A stretch of DNA of 64,000 nucleotides from Pelomonas lactea (GCF_043555885.1 NZ_JBIGHX010000002.1:496001-560000), one strand, 5' to 3'. Positions 10,914-18,227 are shown, counted from the stretch's first letter. Notes: generated from the letters alone by a model not told the origin. Program-made: numbers and translations.

Positions 10914-11708
10914 ATGAATTTCAAACCTTGGGTTGTCATTGGCCTGACAGTCGTACTGGGCCTGCCGCTGTCGCAGGCCAAGGAGGCTGCGCCTCTGCGC
11001 TTGCGCTTCGTAACCGCCCCCTTCCCGCCGTTGATGTATTTCGATGAGCGGCGTCAGCCCACGGGCCCGACGGTGCAACTCCTGCAGGAGGCTTGCGCGC
11101 GTCTGGCCTGGACGTGTTCCGTCGAGATGATGCCCTGGCGGCGTGCGCTGCGCACCATGGAGCTGGGGGCGGCCGACGGCATCTTCACCATCAGCGCCTC
11201 GGCCGACTACGCGCGCCAGTTGTACGTCAGCGTTCCGGTTACTGCCTCCGAGCTGGAGTTCTTCCGACAGGCTGGTGATTCCTGGGTATTCCACGGCGAC
11301 AACCGGGAGTTGGTCGGGCGCGTTCTGGGCGTGCAGGAAGGCACGCTGGCGGCCTCGGTGGCGAACGCCATGATTCGCGACATGCGCGGTAGCCAGCTCA
11401 TGGCCGAGGCGGATGTCCGAACCGTCTTGCGCAAATTGTCGGCCGGCCGCTATGGCAGTCGGGGCCTGGCTTTGCTGCCCGCCAGGGTCGCGCGGCGAAT
11501 CATTGCCGAGGAGCATCTGAACAGTCTGGAGTTCGCGGGCGCCGCTCAGCGCTCCGCCGGCTCGTTTGGCCTGCTTCGCACGCGGGTCAGCGCACAGCAG
11601 GCCGGCCAGTTCGATCAAGTGCTCTACAGCTTGTGCAAGGAAGGCCGCACGGCCGAATTGTTCAAGCCCCAGGGGATTGAGCCCCTGGCATGCGCCCACC
11701 CGTCGTGA
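10914..11708 (+). CDS. Family 3 extracellular solute-binding-like protein
   Basis: A 264-residue protein with a signal peptide (MNFKPWVVIGLTVVLGLPLSQA, cleavage near residue 22) and a type II periplasmic-binding fold. The segment RLRFVTAPFPPLMYFDERRQPTGPTVQLLQEACARL resembles the start of SBP_bac_3 proteins (Y-P-P-x-x-Y-x-D, then G-x-x-x-D/Q-L). Related stand-alone proteins bind amino acids or act as sensors; no permease or ATPase gene is adjacent, so transport is not shown. Base composition is slightly less GC-extreme than its neighbours. It is convergent with aroC. Confidence 0.7.
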   Translation: MNFKPWVVIGLTVVLGLPLSQAKEAAPLRLRFVTAPFPPLMYFDERRQPTGPTVQLLQEACARLAWTCSVEMMPWRRALRTMELGAADGIFTISASADYARQLYVSVPVTASELEFFRQAGDSWVFHGDNRELVGRVLGVQEGTLAASVANAMIRDMRGSQLMAEADVRTVLRKLSAGRYGSRGLALLPARVARRIIAEEHLNSLEFAGAAQRSAGSFGLLRTRVSAQQAGQFDQVLYSLCKEGRTAELFKPQGIEPLACAHPS

Positions 11709-11715
11709 TTCCTGC

Positions 11716-11738
11716 GGGGCTGGCCCGAGCCCAGCCCC
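11716..11738. terminator. Hairpin between convergent genes
   Basis: The inverted repeat GGGGCTGG (11716-11723) and CCAGCCCC (11731-11738) has a 7-base loop. It lies directly after the solute-binding gene and before the end of convergent aroC. There is no clear T-tract on either side, so termination is inferred from position and stem strength only. Confidence 0.45.
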
Positions 11739-11782
11739 CGAGTTGTCACTGACCGCTTGGGTGAGCGCCCCGGTTCGCCGCC

Positions 11783-12880
11783 TCAGCGTTGCGCCGCTAT
11801 GGCCTCGATGGGCAGCACCACATCCCCGCACTGGGCGCGATGGCGCAGCGCATGGTCCATCAATACAAGGGCCAGCATGGCCTCGGCGATGGGCGTGGCG
11901 CGGATGCCCACGCAGGGGTCGTGGCGGCCGAAGGTCTCGACGACCGTCGGGTTGCCGGCGCGGTCGATGCTGGCCTTGGGGCTGCGGATGGAGCTCGTGG
12001 GCTTGATGGCGATGCTGGCCACGATGTCCTGGCCCGTGGAGATGCCGCCCAGCACGCCGCCCGCGTTGTTGCTGGCGAAGCCCTCGCGGCTCAGTTCGTC
12101 GCCGTGCTGCGTACCACGCTGCGACACGACGCCGAAACCCTCGCCGATCTCCACGCCCTTGACGGCGTTGATGCCCATCAGCGCGTAGGCGATGTCGGCG
12201 TCCAGCTTGTCGAACAGCGGCTCGCCCAGGCCCACGGGCACGCCGGTGGCCTCCACGCGGATGCGCGCGCCGACCGAGTCGCCGGCGCGGCGGAGGTCGT
12301 CCATGTAGGCCTCCAGTTCGGCGATCTTGCTGGCGTTGGCCGCGAAGAACGGGTTCTGGCCCACGTGCTGCCAGCCCTCGAACGGGATCTCGATCTCGCC
12401 CAGCTGCGTCATGCAGCCGCGGAACGCGGTGCCGAACTTCTCGCGCAGCCATTTGCGGGCGACGGCGCCGGCGCCCACCATCGGCGCCGTCAGCCGCGCC
12501 GACGAGCGCCCGCCGCCGCGCGGGTCGCGCACACCGTACTTGCGCCAGTAGGTGTAGTCGGCGTGTCCGGGGCGGAAGGTGTCGAGGATGTTGCCGTAGT
12601 CCTTGCTGCGCTGGTCGGTGTTCTCGATCAGCAGGCAGATGGGCGTGCCGGTCGTGACGCCCTCGTAGACACCGGACAGGATCTTCACCGCATCGGGCTC
12701 GTTGCGCTGCGTGACGTGCCGGCTGGTGCCGGGGCGACGGCGGTCCAGCTCGGGCTGGATGTCGGCCTCGCTGAGCGCCAGCCCGGGCGGGCAGCCGTCG
12801 ATGACGCAGCCAATGGCCGGCCCGTGGCTTTCGCCGAAGTTGGTGACGCGGAAGAGTTCGCCGAAGGTGCTACCTGACAT
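11783..12880 (-). CDS. aroC: Chorismate synthase AroC
   Basis: Chorismate synthase makes chorismate from EPSP using reduced FMN, the last common step of aromatic amino-acid synthesis. The 365-residue protein carries the first signature at its N-terminus (GESHGPAIGCVIDGCPPG, residues 16-33), the GIRDPRGGGRSSAR-like block around residues 121-131, and the third signature KPTSSIRSPKASID-like block near residue 310. Length fits the family (about 360). The flanking genes run in the same direction or converge with it, and there is no obvious aromatic-pathway neighbour. Confidence 0.97.
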   Translation of the reverse strand: MSGSTFGELFRVTNFGESHGPAIGCVIDGCPPGLALSEADIQPELDRRRPGTSRHVTQRNEPDAVKILSGVYEGVTTGTPICLLIENTDQRSKDYGNILDTFRPGHADYTYWRKYGVRDPRGGGRSSARLTAPMVGAGAVARKWLREKFGTAFRGCMTQLGEIEIPFEGWQHVGQNPFFAANASKIAELEAYMDDLRRAGDSVGARIRVEATGVPVGLGEPLFDKLDADIAYALMGINAVKGVEIGEGFGVVSQRGTQHGDELSREGFASNNAGGVLGGISTGQDIVASIAIKPTSSIRSPKASIDRAGNPTVVETFGRHDPCVGIRATPIAEAMLALVLMDHALRHRAQCGDVVLPIEAIAAQR

Positions 12881-12910
12881 AGCCGGCGATTTTAGGTGGC
12901 GCGCAAAAGC

Positions 12911-12933
12911 AAAAGCGGCCCCGCAAGGCCGCC
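12911..12933 (-). terminator. Rho-independent terminator of the CBS-domain gene
   Basis: On the minus strand, GCGGCC-TTGCGG-GGCCGC (12932-12915) forms a 6-bp GC stem followed by TTTTGCTTTTG. It lies between the stop of the CBS gene and the start of aroC, so aroC likely has its own promoter. Confidence 0.8.
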
Positions 12934-12950
12934 TTCATGCGTTGCGAACT

Positions 12951-13418
12951 TCAGAGCTTGGGCTCGGCCTCGGCGCTGCCCTCTTCCACCGGCCAGTCGC
13001 GGATGTAGGCCTTGAGCATGCGGTTCTCGAAGTCCTGGCTGTCGACGACGGCCTTGGCCACGTCATACAGCGAGATCACGCCCATCAGCGTCTTGCCGTT
13101 CATGACCGGCATGTAGCGCGCGTGGCGGCCCAGCATCATGCGGCGTACCTCGTCGATCTCGGTCTCGGGCGTGCAGGTCAGCGGTGCGTCGTCCATGACC
13201 GTGCGCACGATGGTGGAACCCACCGCGCCCTGGTTCTTGACGACGGCGGAAATGACCTCGCGGAACGTCAGCATGCCGACGAGGTCGCCATGCTCCATGA
13301 CGACGAGCGAACCGATGTCGCGCTCGGCCATGACGGCGAGCGAGTCCTTCAACGGTTCGTCGGGCGAGACCGTGAACAGGGTGCCGCCTTTGACACGCAG
13401 GATATCGACGACTTTCAT
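12951..13418 (-). CDS. Tandem CBS-domain protein
   Basis: A 155-residue protein made almost entirely of two CBS domains: residues 6-60 (TLFTVSPDEPLKDSLAVMAE, then DIGSLVVMEHGDLVGMLTFRE) and 72-130 (PLTCTPETEIDEVRRMML, then RYMPVMNGKTLMGVISLYDV). Paired CBS domains bind adenosine nucleotides and usually sense energy status; a stand-alone pair has no effector domain to say what it controls. A canonical AGGAGG ribosome site lies at 13424-13429. The palindromic element A starts at the very next base (13430), so the gene's promoter must lie inside or beyond that element. Confidence 0.9.
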   Translation of the reverse strand: MKVVDILRVKGGTLFTVSPDEPLKDSLAVMAERDIGSLVVMEHGDLVGMLTFREVISAVVKNQGAVGSTIVRTVMDDAPLTCTPETEIDEVRRMMLGRHARYMPVMNGKTLMGVISLYDVAKAVVDSQDFENRMLKAYIRDWPVEEGSAEAEPKL

Positions 13419-13429
13419 AGGGGCCTCCT

Positions 13430-13697
13430 AGGGCCTGTTAAGGCTATGGGAATCGGTGCGAGAGGGTCTGCGCGGGTGCAGGGCCAGGCGCCGCGCTGAA
13501 GCCCGGGCCGGGTGCCCGGGCAAGGCGCGCAACGACGCCCTGCGCCCGCGCAGCCCCTCTCCCGAAGGGTTGTCACTCAAAAGCCCGCGCGCGGCGTTGC
13601 GAAGCCTCGCTGGGGTCGACCCCAGCTTCGACTTCGCGCCTTGCTCGCGGGCTTTTGAGTGGCAACGCATCCGATCCCCATAGCCTTAACAGGCCCT
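13430..13697. repeat. Palindromic multi-arm element A
   Basis: A 268-bp non-coding block closed by a perfect 21-bp inverted repeat (13430-13450 with 13677-13697), extendable as an imperfect repeat to about 31 bp. Inside are two further long stems. Arm 1 pairs 13460-13484 with 13537-13561 (2 mismatches in 25) and contains a GCCCGGG/CCCGGGC hairpin (13501-13507, 13515-13521). Arm 2 pairs 13569-13589 with 13646-13666 (1 mismatch in 21) and contains a perfect 18-bp palindrome at 13609-13626. The predicted shape is a cruciform or cloverleaf with three stems. The same architecture recurs in element B. No transposase or target duplication was recognised. Confidence 0.88.
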
Positions 13698-13790
13698 GAC
13701 ACGCGGGGTCAACATAGCACACATTATTCGCGCATCCACCCCATAGAAAACACCATGCCGCCCCTGCGCGGCGCAGGCTCGAATCGGCGC

Positions 13791-14099
13791 ATGGGCACTG
13801 ACAGCTTCCGCCGCTTCGCCGACTTCTATCCGTTCTACCTGGGCGAGCACGCCGACCGCCGCAACCGCCGGCTGCACTTCATCGGCTCGACGCTGGTGCT
13901 GGCGTGTGTGTGGCAGCTGGCGAGCACGGGGCGGCCGCTCTGGCTGTTGGCCGCGCTGCTGTGCGGCTACGGCTTCGCGTGGGTGGGGCACTTCTTCTTC
14001 GAGAAGAACCGCCCGGCAACGTTCAAGTACCCGCTCTACAGCTTCATGGGCGACTGGGTCATGTACGCCGACATCTGGCGCGGGCGGGTGAAACTGTAG
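13791..14099 (+). CDS. DUF962/Mpo1-like small membrane protein
   Basis: A 102-residue protein starting MGTDSFRRFADFYPFYLGEH; an upstream ATG at 13755 would add 12 residues without better support. The FYPFYLGEHADRRNRRLHFIG segment, two hydrophobic stretches (about residues 35-75), and the WVGHFFFEKNRPATFKYPLYS block are characteristic of the DUF962 family. The yeast member Mpo1 is an iron-dependent dioxygenase of 2-hydroxy fatty acids; conserved histidines in EH, LHFIG and GHFF are present here, but the bacterial role is not established. It sits alone between two palindromic elements, which makes it look like an insulated unit. Confidence 0.8.
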   Translation: MGTDSFRRFADFYPFYLGEHADRRNRRLHFIGSTLVLACVWQLASTGRPLWLLAALLCGYGFAWVGHFFFEKNRPATFKYPLYSFMGDWVMYADIWRGRVKL

Positions 14100-14117
14100 G
14101 GCGGGTCTGCCAAACGC

Positions 14118-14390
14118 CTAGGGAGGGTCTGCAAAACCCCTGTGGGCCGCGGCGAGGTCTTTGCCGGATGCGGGGCAAGGCGCGGACCGCCGCCCAGGCT
14201 CGTGCCTGGGCAAGGTTCGCAACGCCGCCCCGCGCCGGCAAAGCCACGCCCCTGCGGTTTGCGACAACGCCGGCCCGCGCGGGTGTTGCACCGCTCGCCG
14301 GGGCGGCCAGCCCCAGCTTCGCGATGCACCTACTCGCGGGCCGGTGCTGTCGCAAACGCGGCCCACAGGGGTTTTGCAGACCCTCCCTAG
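14118..14390. repeat. Palindromic multi-arm element B
   Basis: A 273-bp block closed by a perfect 34-bp inverted repeat (14118-14151 with 14357-14390). Arm 1 pairs 14159-14176 with 14227-14243 (nearly perfect, one bulge) and contains the GCCCAGG/CCTGGGC hairpin at 14192-14211. Arm 2 pairs 14257-14279 with 14335-14357 (2 mismatches in 23) and contains a GGGGC/GCCCC hairpin at 14300-14314. It matches element A in size, in stem order and in internal words such as GGGCAAGG..CGCAACG and CCCCAGCTTCG. The outermost bases on the right include the TAG stop of the MipA/OmpV gene. A partial direct copy of the outer-stem sequence lies just outside at 14103-14120. Confidence 0.9.
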
Positions 14391-15244
14391 TTCCGCCAGG
14401 CCACGCCCAGCCCGGCCGCGGCGCTGCCGGTCTTCTGCACCAGAGGACTGTCGGCCGCCGGGCCTAGCAGCCGGCTGGTGCCGGCGCCGCCGAACAGGAA
14501 CCAGTGCTTGCTCAGCGCGTGCTTGAAGCCGAAGCCGAAGTGCACGTCACGCAGCCCCGCGCCGGGCTCGTAGGCAGGCTTGCCCGTGCTCGCCGTGGCC
14601 GACGCGGGCACGCCGAAATAACTGCGCAGGTTCTGCGCATTGGCGGCCGACACGCCCAGGCCGGTGCTCCACTCGGTGTGCTCACTGCGGTAAAAGCGCC
14701 AGCCCAGGTCCACGCTGCCGGTCAGGCCGCCCTGGCGGCCCAGCACGTCCTGCGACAACGAAGCGCCGAGGTTCCAGTCGGGCGTGAGGCTGTAGTTCAC
14801 GTAAACGCGGGCGCGCAGCGTGCGCTTCACGTCGGGCAGGCCCTGAGTGCTGCGGGCGTCTCCGCTGTCCCGGCCGCTGTCCACGCGCAGCGACACGCCC
14901 AGTCGCCACTTGTCACGCTCGATGAGCTGCGTGCTGGCGCCCGGGCCGGCGCCGTCGCGGCCAAAGCCCAGCAGCGCGCTGCCGCCCGACGTGGCGATGC
15001 GGAAGCGGCCGATCTTGGCGGCCCACAGCGGCTTGATCTTGACGCGCTGCCGGCTGGACCCGTCGTACTCGGGGCCGATGGCCAGCGAGGCGCCGAGCAA
15101 GTAGCGGATGTTCTCGTCCGCGTCTGGCTTGTCGGGCTTGTCGGGCTTGTTGACCTTCTCGGCCGCGGACGATTCCTGCGCCTGCGCCGTCACCATGCAG
15201 GCCAGCGCAGTGCAGAACAGGGCAGCGGTCAGGCGATGTGGCAT
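14387..15244 (-). CDS. MipA/OmpV family outer-membrane protein
   Basis: A 285-residue protein with a signal peptide (MPHRLTAALFCTALACMVTAQA). A short charged KPDKPDKPD repeat follows, then a beta-rich C-terminal region with alternating polar and hydrophobic residues and an ending of AAAGLGVAWRN. The LLGASLAIGPEYDGSSRQRVKIKPL segment matches the start of the MipA/OmpV barrel (G-P-x-Y-x-G-S). E. coli MipA scaffolds murein synthases, and other members are porin-like; the exact role here is unknown. Its stop codon lies inside palindromic element B, so its mRNA 3' end would carry one strand of that stem. Confidence 0.85.
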   Translation of the reverse strand: MPHRLTAALFCTALACMVTAQAQESSAAEKVNKPDKPDKPDADENIRYLLGASLAIGPEYDGSSRQRVKIKPLWAAKIGRFRIATSGGSALLGFGRDGAGPGASTQLIERDKWRLGVSLRVDSGRDSGDARSTQGLPDVKRTLRARVYVNYSLTPDWNLGASLSQDVLGRQGGLTGSVDLGWRFYRSEHTEWSTGLGVSAANAQNLRSYFGVPASATASTGKPAYEPGAGLRDVHFGFGFKHALSKHWFLFGGAGTSRLLGPAADSPLVQKTGSAAAGLGVAWRN

Positions 15245-15280
15245 CGGGCCAGCCTACCAGCCCCGTGACGCTGCCGGTTG

Positions 15281-16237
15281 TCAGCCGGCCTTCAGCTCGC
15301 GTGCCAGATTCAACAGCATGTCGTCGACCATGGCGTCCAGGTCGTATTTCAGCGCCCAGCCCCAGTCGGCCTGCGCCGCGCCGTCGTCGATGCGCTGCGG
15401 CCAACTGGCGGCGATGGCCTGGCGGAAGTCGGGCACGCAATCCATCGTGAAGCCGGGGATGCGGCGACGGATGCTGGCGGCGATCTGCTCGGGCGTGAAG
15501 CTGACGCCGGCGAGGTTGTAGCTGCCGCGCTGCTTCACGCGTTCAGCCGGCGCGTTCATCAGCTCGATGGTCGCGCGCAGCGCATCGGGCATGTACATCA
15601 TCGGCAAGGCCTGGCCCTGCTCCAGGAAGCAGGTGTAGCGGCCGTCCTTGATGGCCGAGTGGAAGATCTCGACGGCGTAGTCCGTCGTGCCGCCACCGGG
15701 TGGAGTTTTCCAGCTGATGAGGCCGGGATAGCGCAGGCTGCGCACGTCCACGCCGTGCTTGGCGTGGTACCAGGCGCACCAGCGCTCGCCGGCCAGCTTG
15801 CTGATGCCGTAGACCGTCGTCGGGTCCATCACGGTCGTCTGCGGCGTGTCGACGGCCGGCGTGCTTGGGCCGAAGGCGGCGATGGAGCTGGGCCAGAAGA
15901 TCTTGTCCAGCTTCTCGTGCCTGGCCAGCTCCAGCACGTTGAGCAGGCCTTTCATGTTCAGGTCCCAGGCCCACATCGGGTGCTTCTCGCCGTTGGCCGA
16001 CAGCGCGGCGGCGAGGTGGTAGATCTGCGTGACCTTGTGGCGCTTGACGATGGTGGTGAGCGCGCCGGCATCGGTCACGTCCAGCATCTCGTGCTTCAGC
16101 GTGGGCACGCGGCCCTGGGGGCTCAGGTCGCTGGTGATGACGGCGTCGTTGCCGTGCAGCTTGGCAAGTTCGGTGGCCAGTTCGGTGCCGATCTGGCCGT
16201 TGGCGCCGATGATGAGGATGCGGGTGGGCTTGCTCAT
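15281..16237 (-). CDS. SDR-type NAD-dependent L-threonine 3-dehydrogenase
   Basis: A 318-residue extended short-chain dehydrogenase resembling UDP-sugar epimerases. The N-terminal NAD-binding loop is GANGQIG (about residues 11-17), with DVTD and YHLAAALSA blocks. The catalytic YGISK (YxxxK) is present near residue 140, and TTDYAVEIFHSAI matches the SDR threonine dehydrogenases known from Cupriavidus and other bacteria. It would oxidise L-threonine to 2-amino-3-ketobutyrate. The ATG overlaps the kbl TGA (ATGA), so the two are coupled, and Kbl consumes its product; the context decides this assignment over a sugar epimerase. Confidence 0.87.
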   Translation of the reverse strand: MSKPTRILIIGANGQIGTELATELAKLHGNDAVITSDLSPQGRVPTLKHEMLDVTDAGALTTIVKRHKVTQIYHLAAALSANGEKHPMWAWDLNMKGLLNVLELARHEKLDKIFWPSSIAAFGPSTPAVDTPQTTVMDPTTVYGISKLAGERWCAWYHAKHGVDVRSLRYPGLISWKTPPGGGTTDYAVEIFHSAIKDGRYTCFLEQGQALPMMYMPDALRATIELMNAPAERVKQRGSYNLAGVSFTPEQIAASIRRRIPGFTMDCVPDFRQAIAASWPQRIDDGAAQADWGWALKYDLDAMVDDMLLNLARELKAG

Positions 16238-17430
16238 TTCACCAGCCCCAGTTCGCGGCCAGCCTGCGTGAAGGCGGCGACGGCCTTCTCCAGATGCTCG
16301 CGCTCGTGCACGGCCGAGACCTGCACGCGGATGCGCGCCTGGCCCTTGGGCACCACCGGGAAGAAGAAGCCGACGGCGTAGATGCCCAGCTCGAGGATGC
16401 GCTTGGAGAGTTCCTGCGCCTTGACCGCGTCGTAGACCATGATGGGCACGATGGGGTGGGTGCCGGGCTTGATCTCGAAGCCGGCGGCCTGGATCGCCTC
16501 GCGGAAGTAGGCGGTGTTGGCCTCCAGCTTGTCGCGCAGCGCGGTGGAGCCTTCCAGCAGGTCCAGCACCGCCAGCGACGCACCGGCGATGCTGGGGGCC
16601 AGCGTGTTGCTGAACAGATAGGGCCGCGAGCGCTGGCGCAGCAGCTCGATGACTTCCCTGCGAGCCGCGGTGAAGCCGCCCGACGCGCCGCCCAGTGCCT
16701 TGCCGAAGGTGCCGGTGACGATGTCGATCTTGCCGAACACGCCGCAATGCTCGGTCGTGCCGCGGCCCGTCTTGCCCATGAAGCCGCTGGCGTGGCATTC
16801 GTCAACGCCCAGCAGCGCGTCGTACTGGTCGCACAACGCGCGGATCTTGTCGAGCTGCGCGATGGTGCCGTCCATGCTGAACACGCCGTCGGTGAACACC
16901 AGCGTGTGGCGGGCACCCTTGGCCCTGGCTTCCTGCAGGCAGCGCTCGAGGTCTGCCAGGTTGTTGTGTTCGTAGCGGTAGCGCTGCGCCTTGCACAGGC
17001 GGATGCCGTCGATGATGGAGGCGTGGTTCAGCGCGTCGCTGATGATCGCGTCCTGCTCACCGAGCAGCGGCTCGAACAGGCCGCCGTTGGCATCGAATGC
17101 GGCGGCGTACAGGATGGCGTCCTCGCAGCCGACGAAGCGGGCGATGCGCTGCTCCAGCGTCTTGTGCAGGTCCTGCGTGCCGCAGATGAAGCGCACCGAC
17201 GACAGGCCGAAGCCATGCGTGCGCAGTGCCTCATGCGCGGCTTCGATGACGGCCGGGTGCGACGACAGGCCCAGGTAGTTGTTGGCGCACAGATTGATGA
17301 CCTCGCGCCCCTCGCTGGTCTTGACCACCGCGCCCTGCGGCGTCGTCAGGATGCGCTCGGCCTTGTAGAGGCCCGCCGCGCGGATGCCGTCCAGCTCGGA
17401 CTGCAGGTGTTGATAGAAGGCTTGGCTCAT
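16234..17430 (-). CDS. kbl: 2-amino-3-ketobutyrate CoA ligase (glycine C-acetyltransferase)
   Basis: A 398-residue PLP enzyme of the alpha-oxoamine synthase family, exactly the length of E. coli Kbl. It cleaves 2-amino-3-ketobutyrate with CoA to glycine and acetyl-CoA. The PLP lysine lies in GTFGKALGGASGGF (about residue 243). The DECHASGFMG block carries the aspartate and histidine that contact PLP, and NNYLGLSSHP is the family's N-terminal block. The ATG at 17430 has an AGGAG site seven bases upstream. It is the first gene of the kbl-tdh pair and is divergent from an XRE-cupin regulator. Confidence 0.96.
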   Translation of the reverse strand: MSQAFYQHLQSELDGIRAAGLYKAERILTTPQGAVVKTSEGREVINLCANNYLGLSSHPAVIEAAHEALRTHGFGLSSVRFICGTQDLHKTLEQRIARFVGCEDAILYAAAFDANGGLFEPLLGEQDAIISDALNHASIIDGIRLCKAQRYRYEHNNLADLERCLQEARAKGARHTLVFTDGVFSMDGTIAQLDKIRALCDQYDALLGVDECHASGFMGKTGRGTTEHCGVFGKIDIVTGTFGKALGGASGGFTAARREVIELLRQRSRPYLFSNTLAPSIAGASLAVLDLLEGSTALRDKLEANTAYFREAIQAAGFEIKPGTHPIVPIMVYDAVKAQELSKRILELGIYAVGFFFPVVPKGQARIRVQVSAVHEREHLEKAVAAFTQAGRELGLVK

Positions 17431-17462
17431 GGCGCAGCTCCTGGTGCACAATTCGGTAAATT

Positions 17463-17484
17463 GAACGCGTTCGATATATCGAAC
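17463..17484. promoter_or_regulatory. Nested palindromes, candidate operator between kbl and the XRE-cupin gene
   Basis: A perfect 16-bp palindrome, GTTCGATATATCGAAC (17469-17484), overlaps a second perfect palindrome, GAACGCGTTC (17463-17472). Both lie in the 104-bp divergent interval, about 35 bases from the kbl start and 50 from the regulator start. The AT-rich core stands out against the GC-rich background. A homodimeric helix-turn-helix protein, most simply the adjacent regulator, is the expected ligand; this is inference. Confidence 0.65.
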
Positions 17485-17534
17485 TTGCGTGCAGTATCTG
17501 AAAAACGTCTATCGACGTCAAGCGACGACCAGCC

Positions 17535-18101
17535 ATGAACATGGATATCGAACCGCCCCGCGTGGGCGCCGCCCTGCAGGCCTTGCGCAGCAGCCGGGGG
17601 CTGTCGCTGGATGACCTGTCCAAGCGGGCCGGCGTCAGCAAGTCCATGCTGTCGCAGATCGAGCGCAACCAGGCCAACCCCACGGTCGCCGTGGTGTGGC
17701 GGCTGGCGAACGCGCTGGGCGTGGAGATGGGCGAGCTGCTGGGCGCCGAGCGCGCGGCCCCGCCGGCCATCGAGACGGTGCCGGCCCACGCGACGCCGGG
17801 CCTCACCAGCCCGGACGGGCTGTGCAAGCTGCGCATCCTGGGCCCCATCGAACTGGCGGGCCAGTTCGAGTGGTACGAGCTCAGCGTGCAGCCCGGCGGC
17901 GTGCTGGACAGCCAGGCGCACGAGCCGGGCTCGCGCGAGCACCTGTCCGTGCTGACCGGCAGCCTGGAGGTCACCGCGCAAGGCGTGACGAGCAAGCTCA
18001 AGGCCGGCGAGACGGCACGCTATGCCGTGGACGGGCCGCACACCATCCGCAACCCGACGAAATCGGCCGCGAGCGCGCTGCTGGTGGTGCTGCACCCCTG
18101 A
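17535..18101 (+). CDS. XRE-family regulator with C-terminal cupin domain
   Basis: A 188-residue protein. An XRE/Cro helix-turn-helix spans about residues 10-65 (LQALRSSRGLSLDDLSKRAG, then VSKSMLSQIERNQANPTVAV). A small cupin barrel spans about residues 100-188 (SVQPGGVLDSQAHEPGSREH, then LSVLTGSLEVTAQG, then GPHTIRNP). Such proteins often repress or activate neighbouring amino-acid catabolic genes, with a small ligand in the cupin. It is divergent from kbl-tdh and faces the palindromes at 17463-17484, so control of threonine breakdown is plausible but unproven. Confidence 0.9.
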   Translation: MNMDIEPPRVGAALQALRSSRGLSLDDLSKRAGVSKSMLSQIERNQANPTVAVVWRLANALGVEMGELLGAERAAPPAIETVPAHATPGLTSPDGLCKLRILGPIELAGQFEWYELSVQPGGVLDSQAHEPGSREHLSVLTGSLEVTAQGVTSKLKAGETARYAVDGPHTIRNPTKSAASALLVVLHP

Positions 18102-18153
18102 GCCACCGCCCCTCGCGCAGCGGCGTGACTCGCATCAAAATTCTTCCTGGCCC

Positions 18154-18180
18154 TGTCGATTCGGCAAGGGCTACATGGTC
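18154..18180 (+). promoter_or_regulatory. Candidate ECF42-type promoter
   Basis: TGTCGA at 18154-18159 is followed after 17 bases by GGTC at 18177-18180. ECF42 sigma factors are known to recognise a bipartite motif with TGTCGA at -35 and CGA/TC-like bases at -10, typically upstream of DGPF-domain genes. This site lies about 50 bases upstream of exactly such a gene, which precedes an ECF42-like sigma gene. The -10 differs by one base from the expected form. Confidence 0.5.
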
Positions 18181-18227
18181 ATAGCGCTGAACGCGATCGG
18201 CGTTCGCACCAACCAAAGGAATGACCC

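Noticed and set aside
13456..13683. Short open frames inside palindromic element A
   Set aside because: They follow the inverted-repeat sequence, have no ribosome site, and similar frames appear on both strands, as expected for palindromes.
15120..15160. A short tandem repeat (KPDKPDKPD) in the MipA/OmpV gene
   Set aside because: Only three short units, in a linker after the signal peptide; common and not informative.
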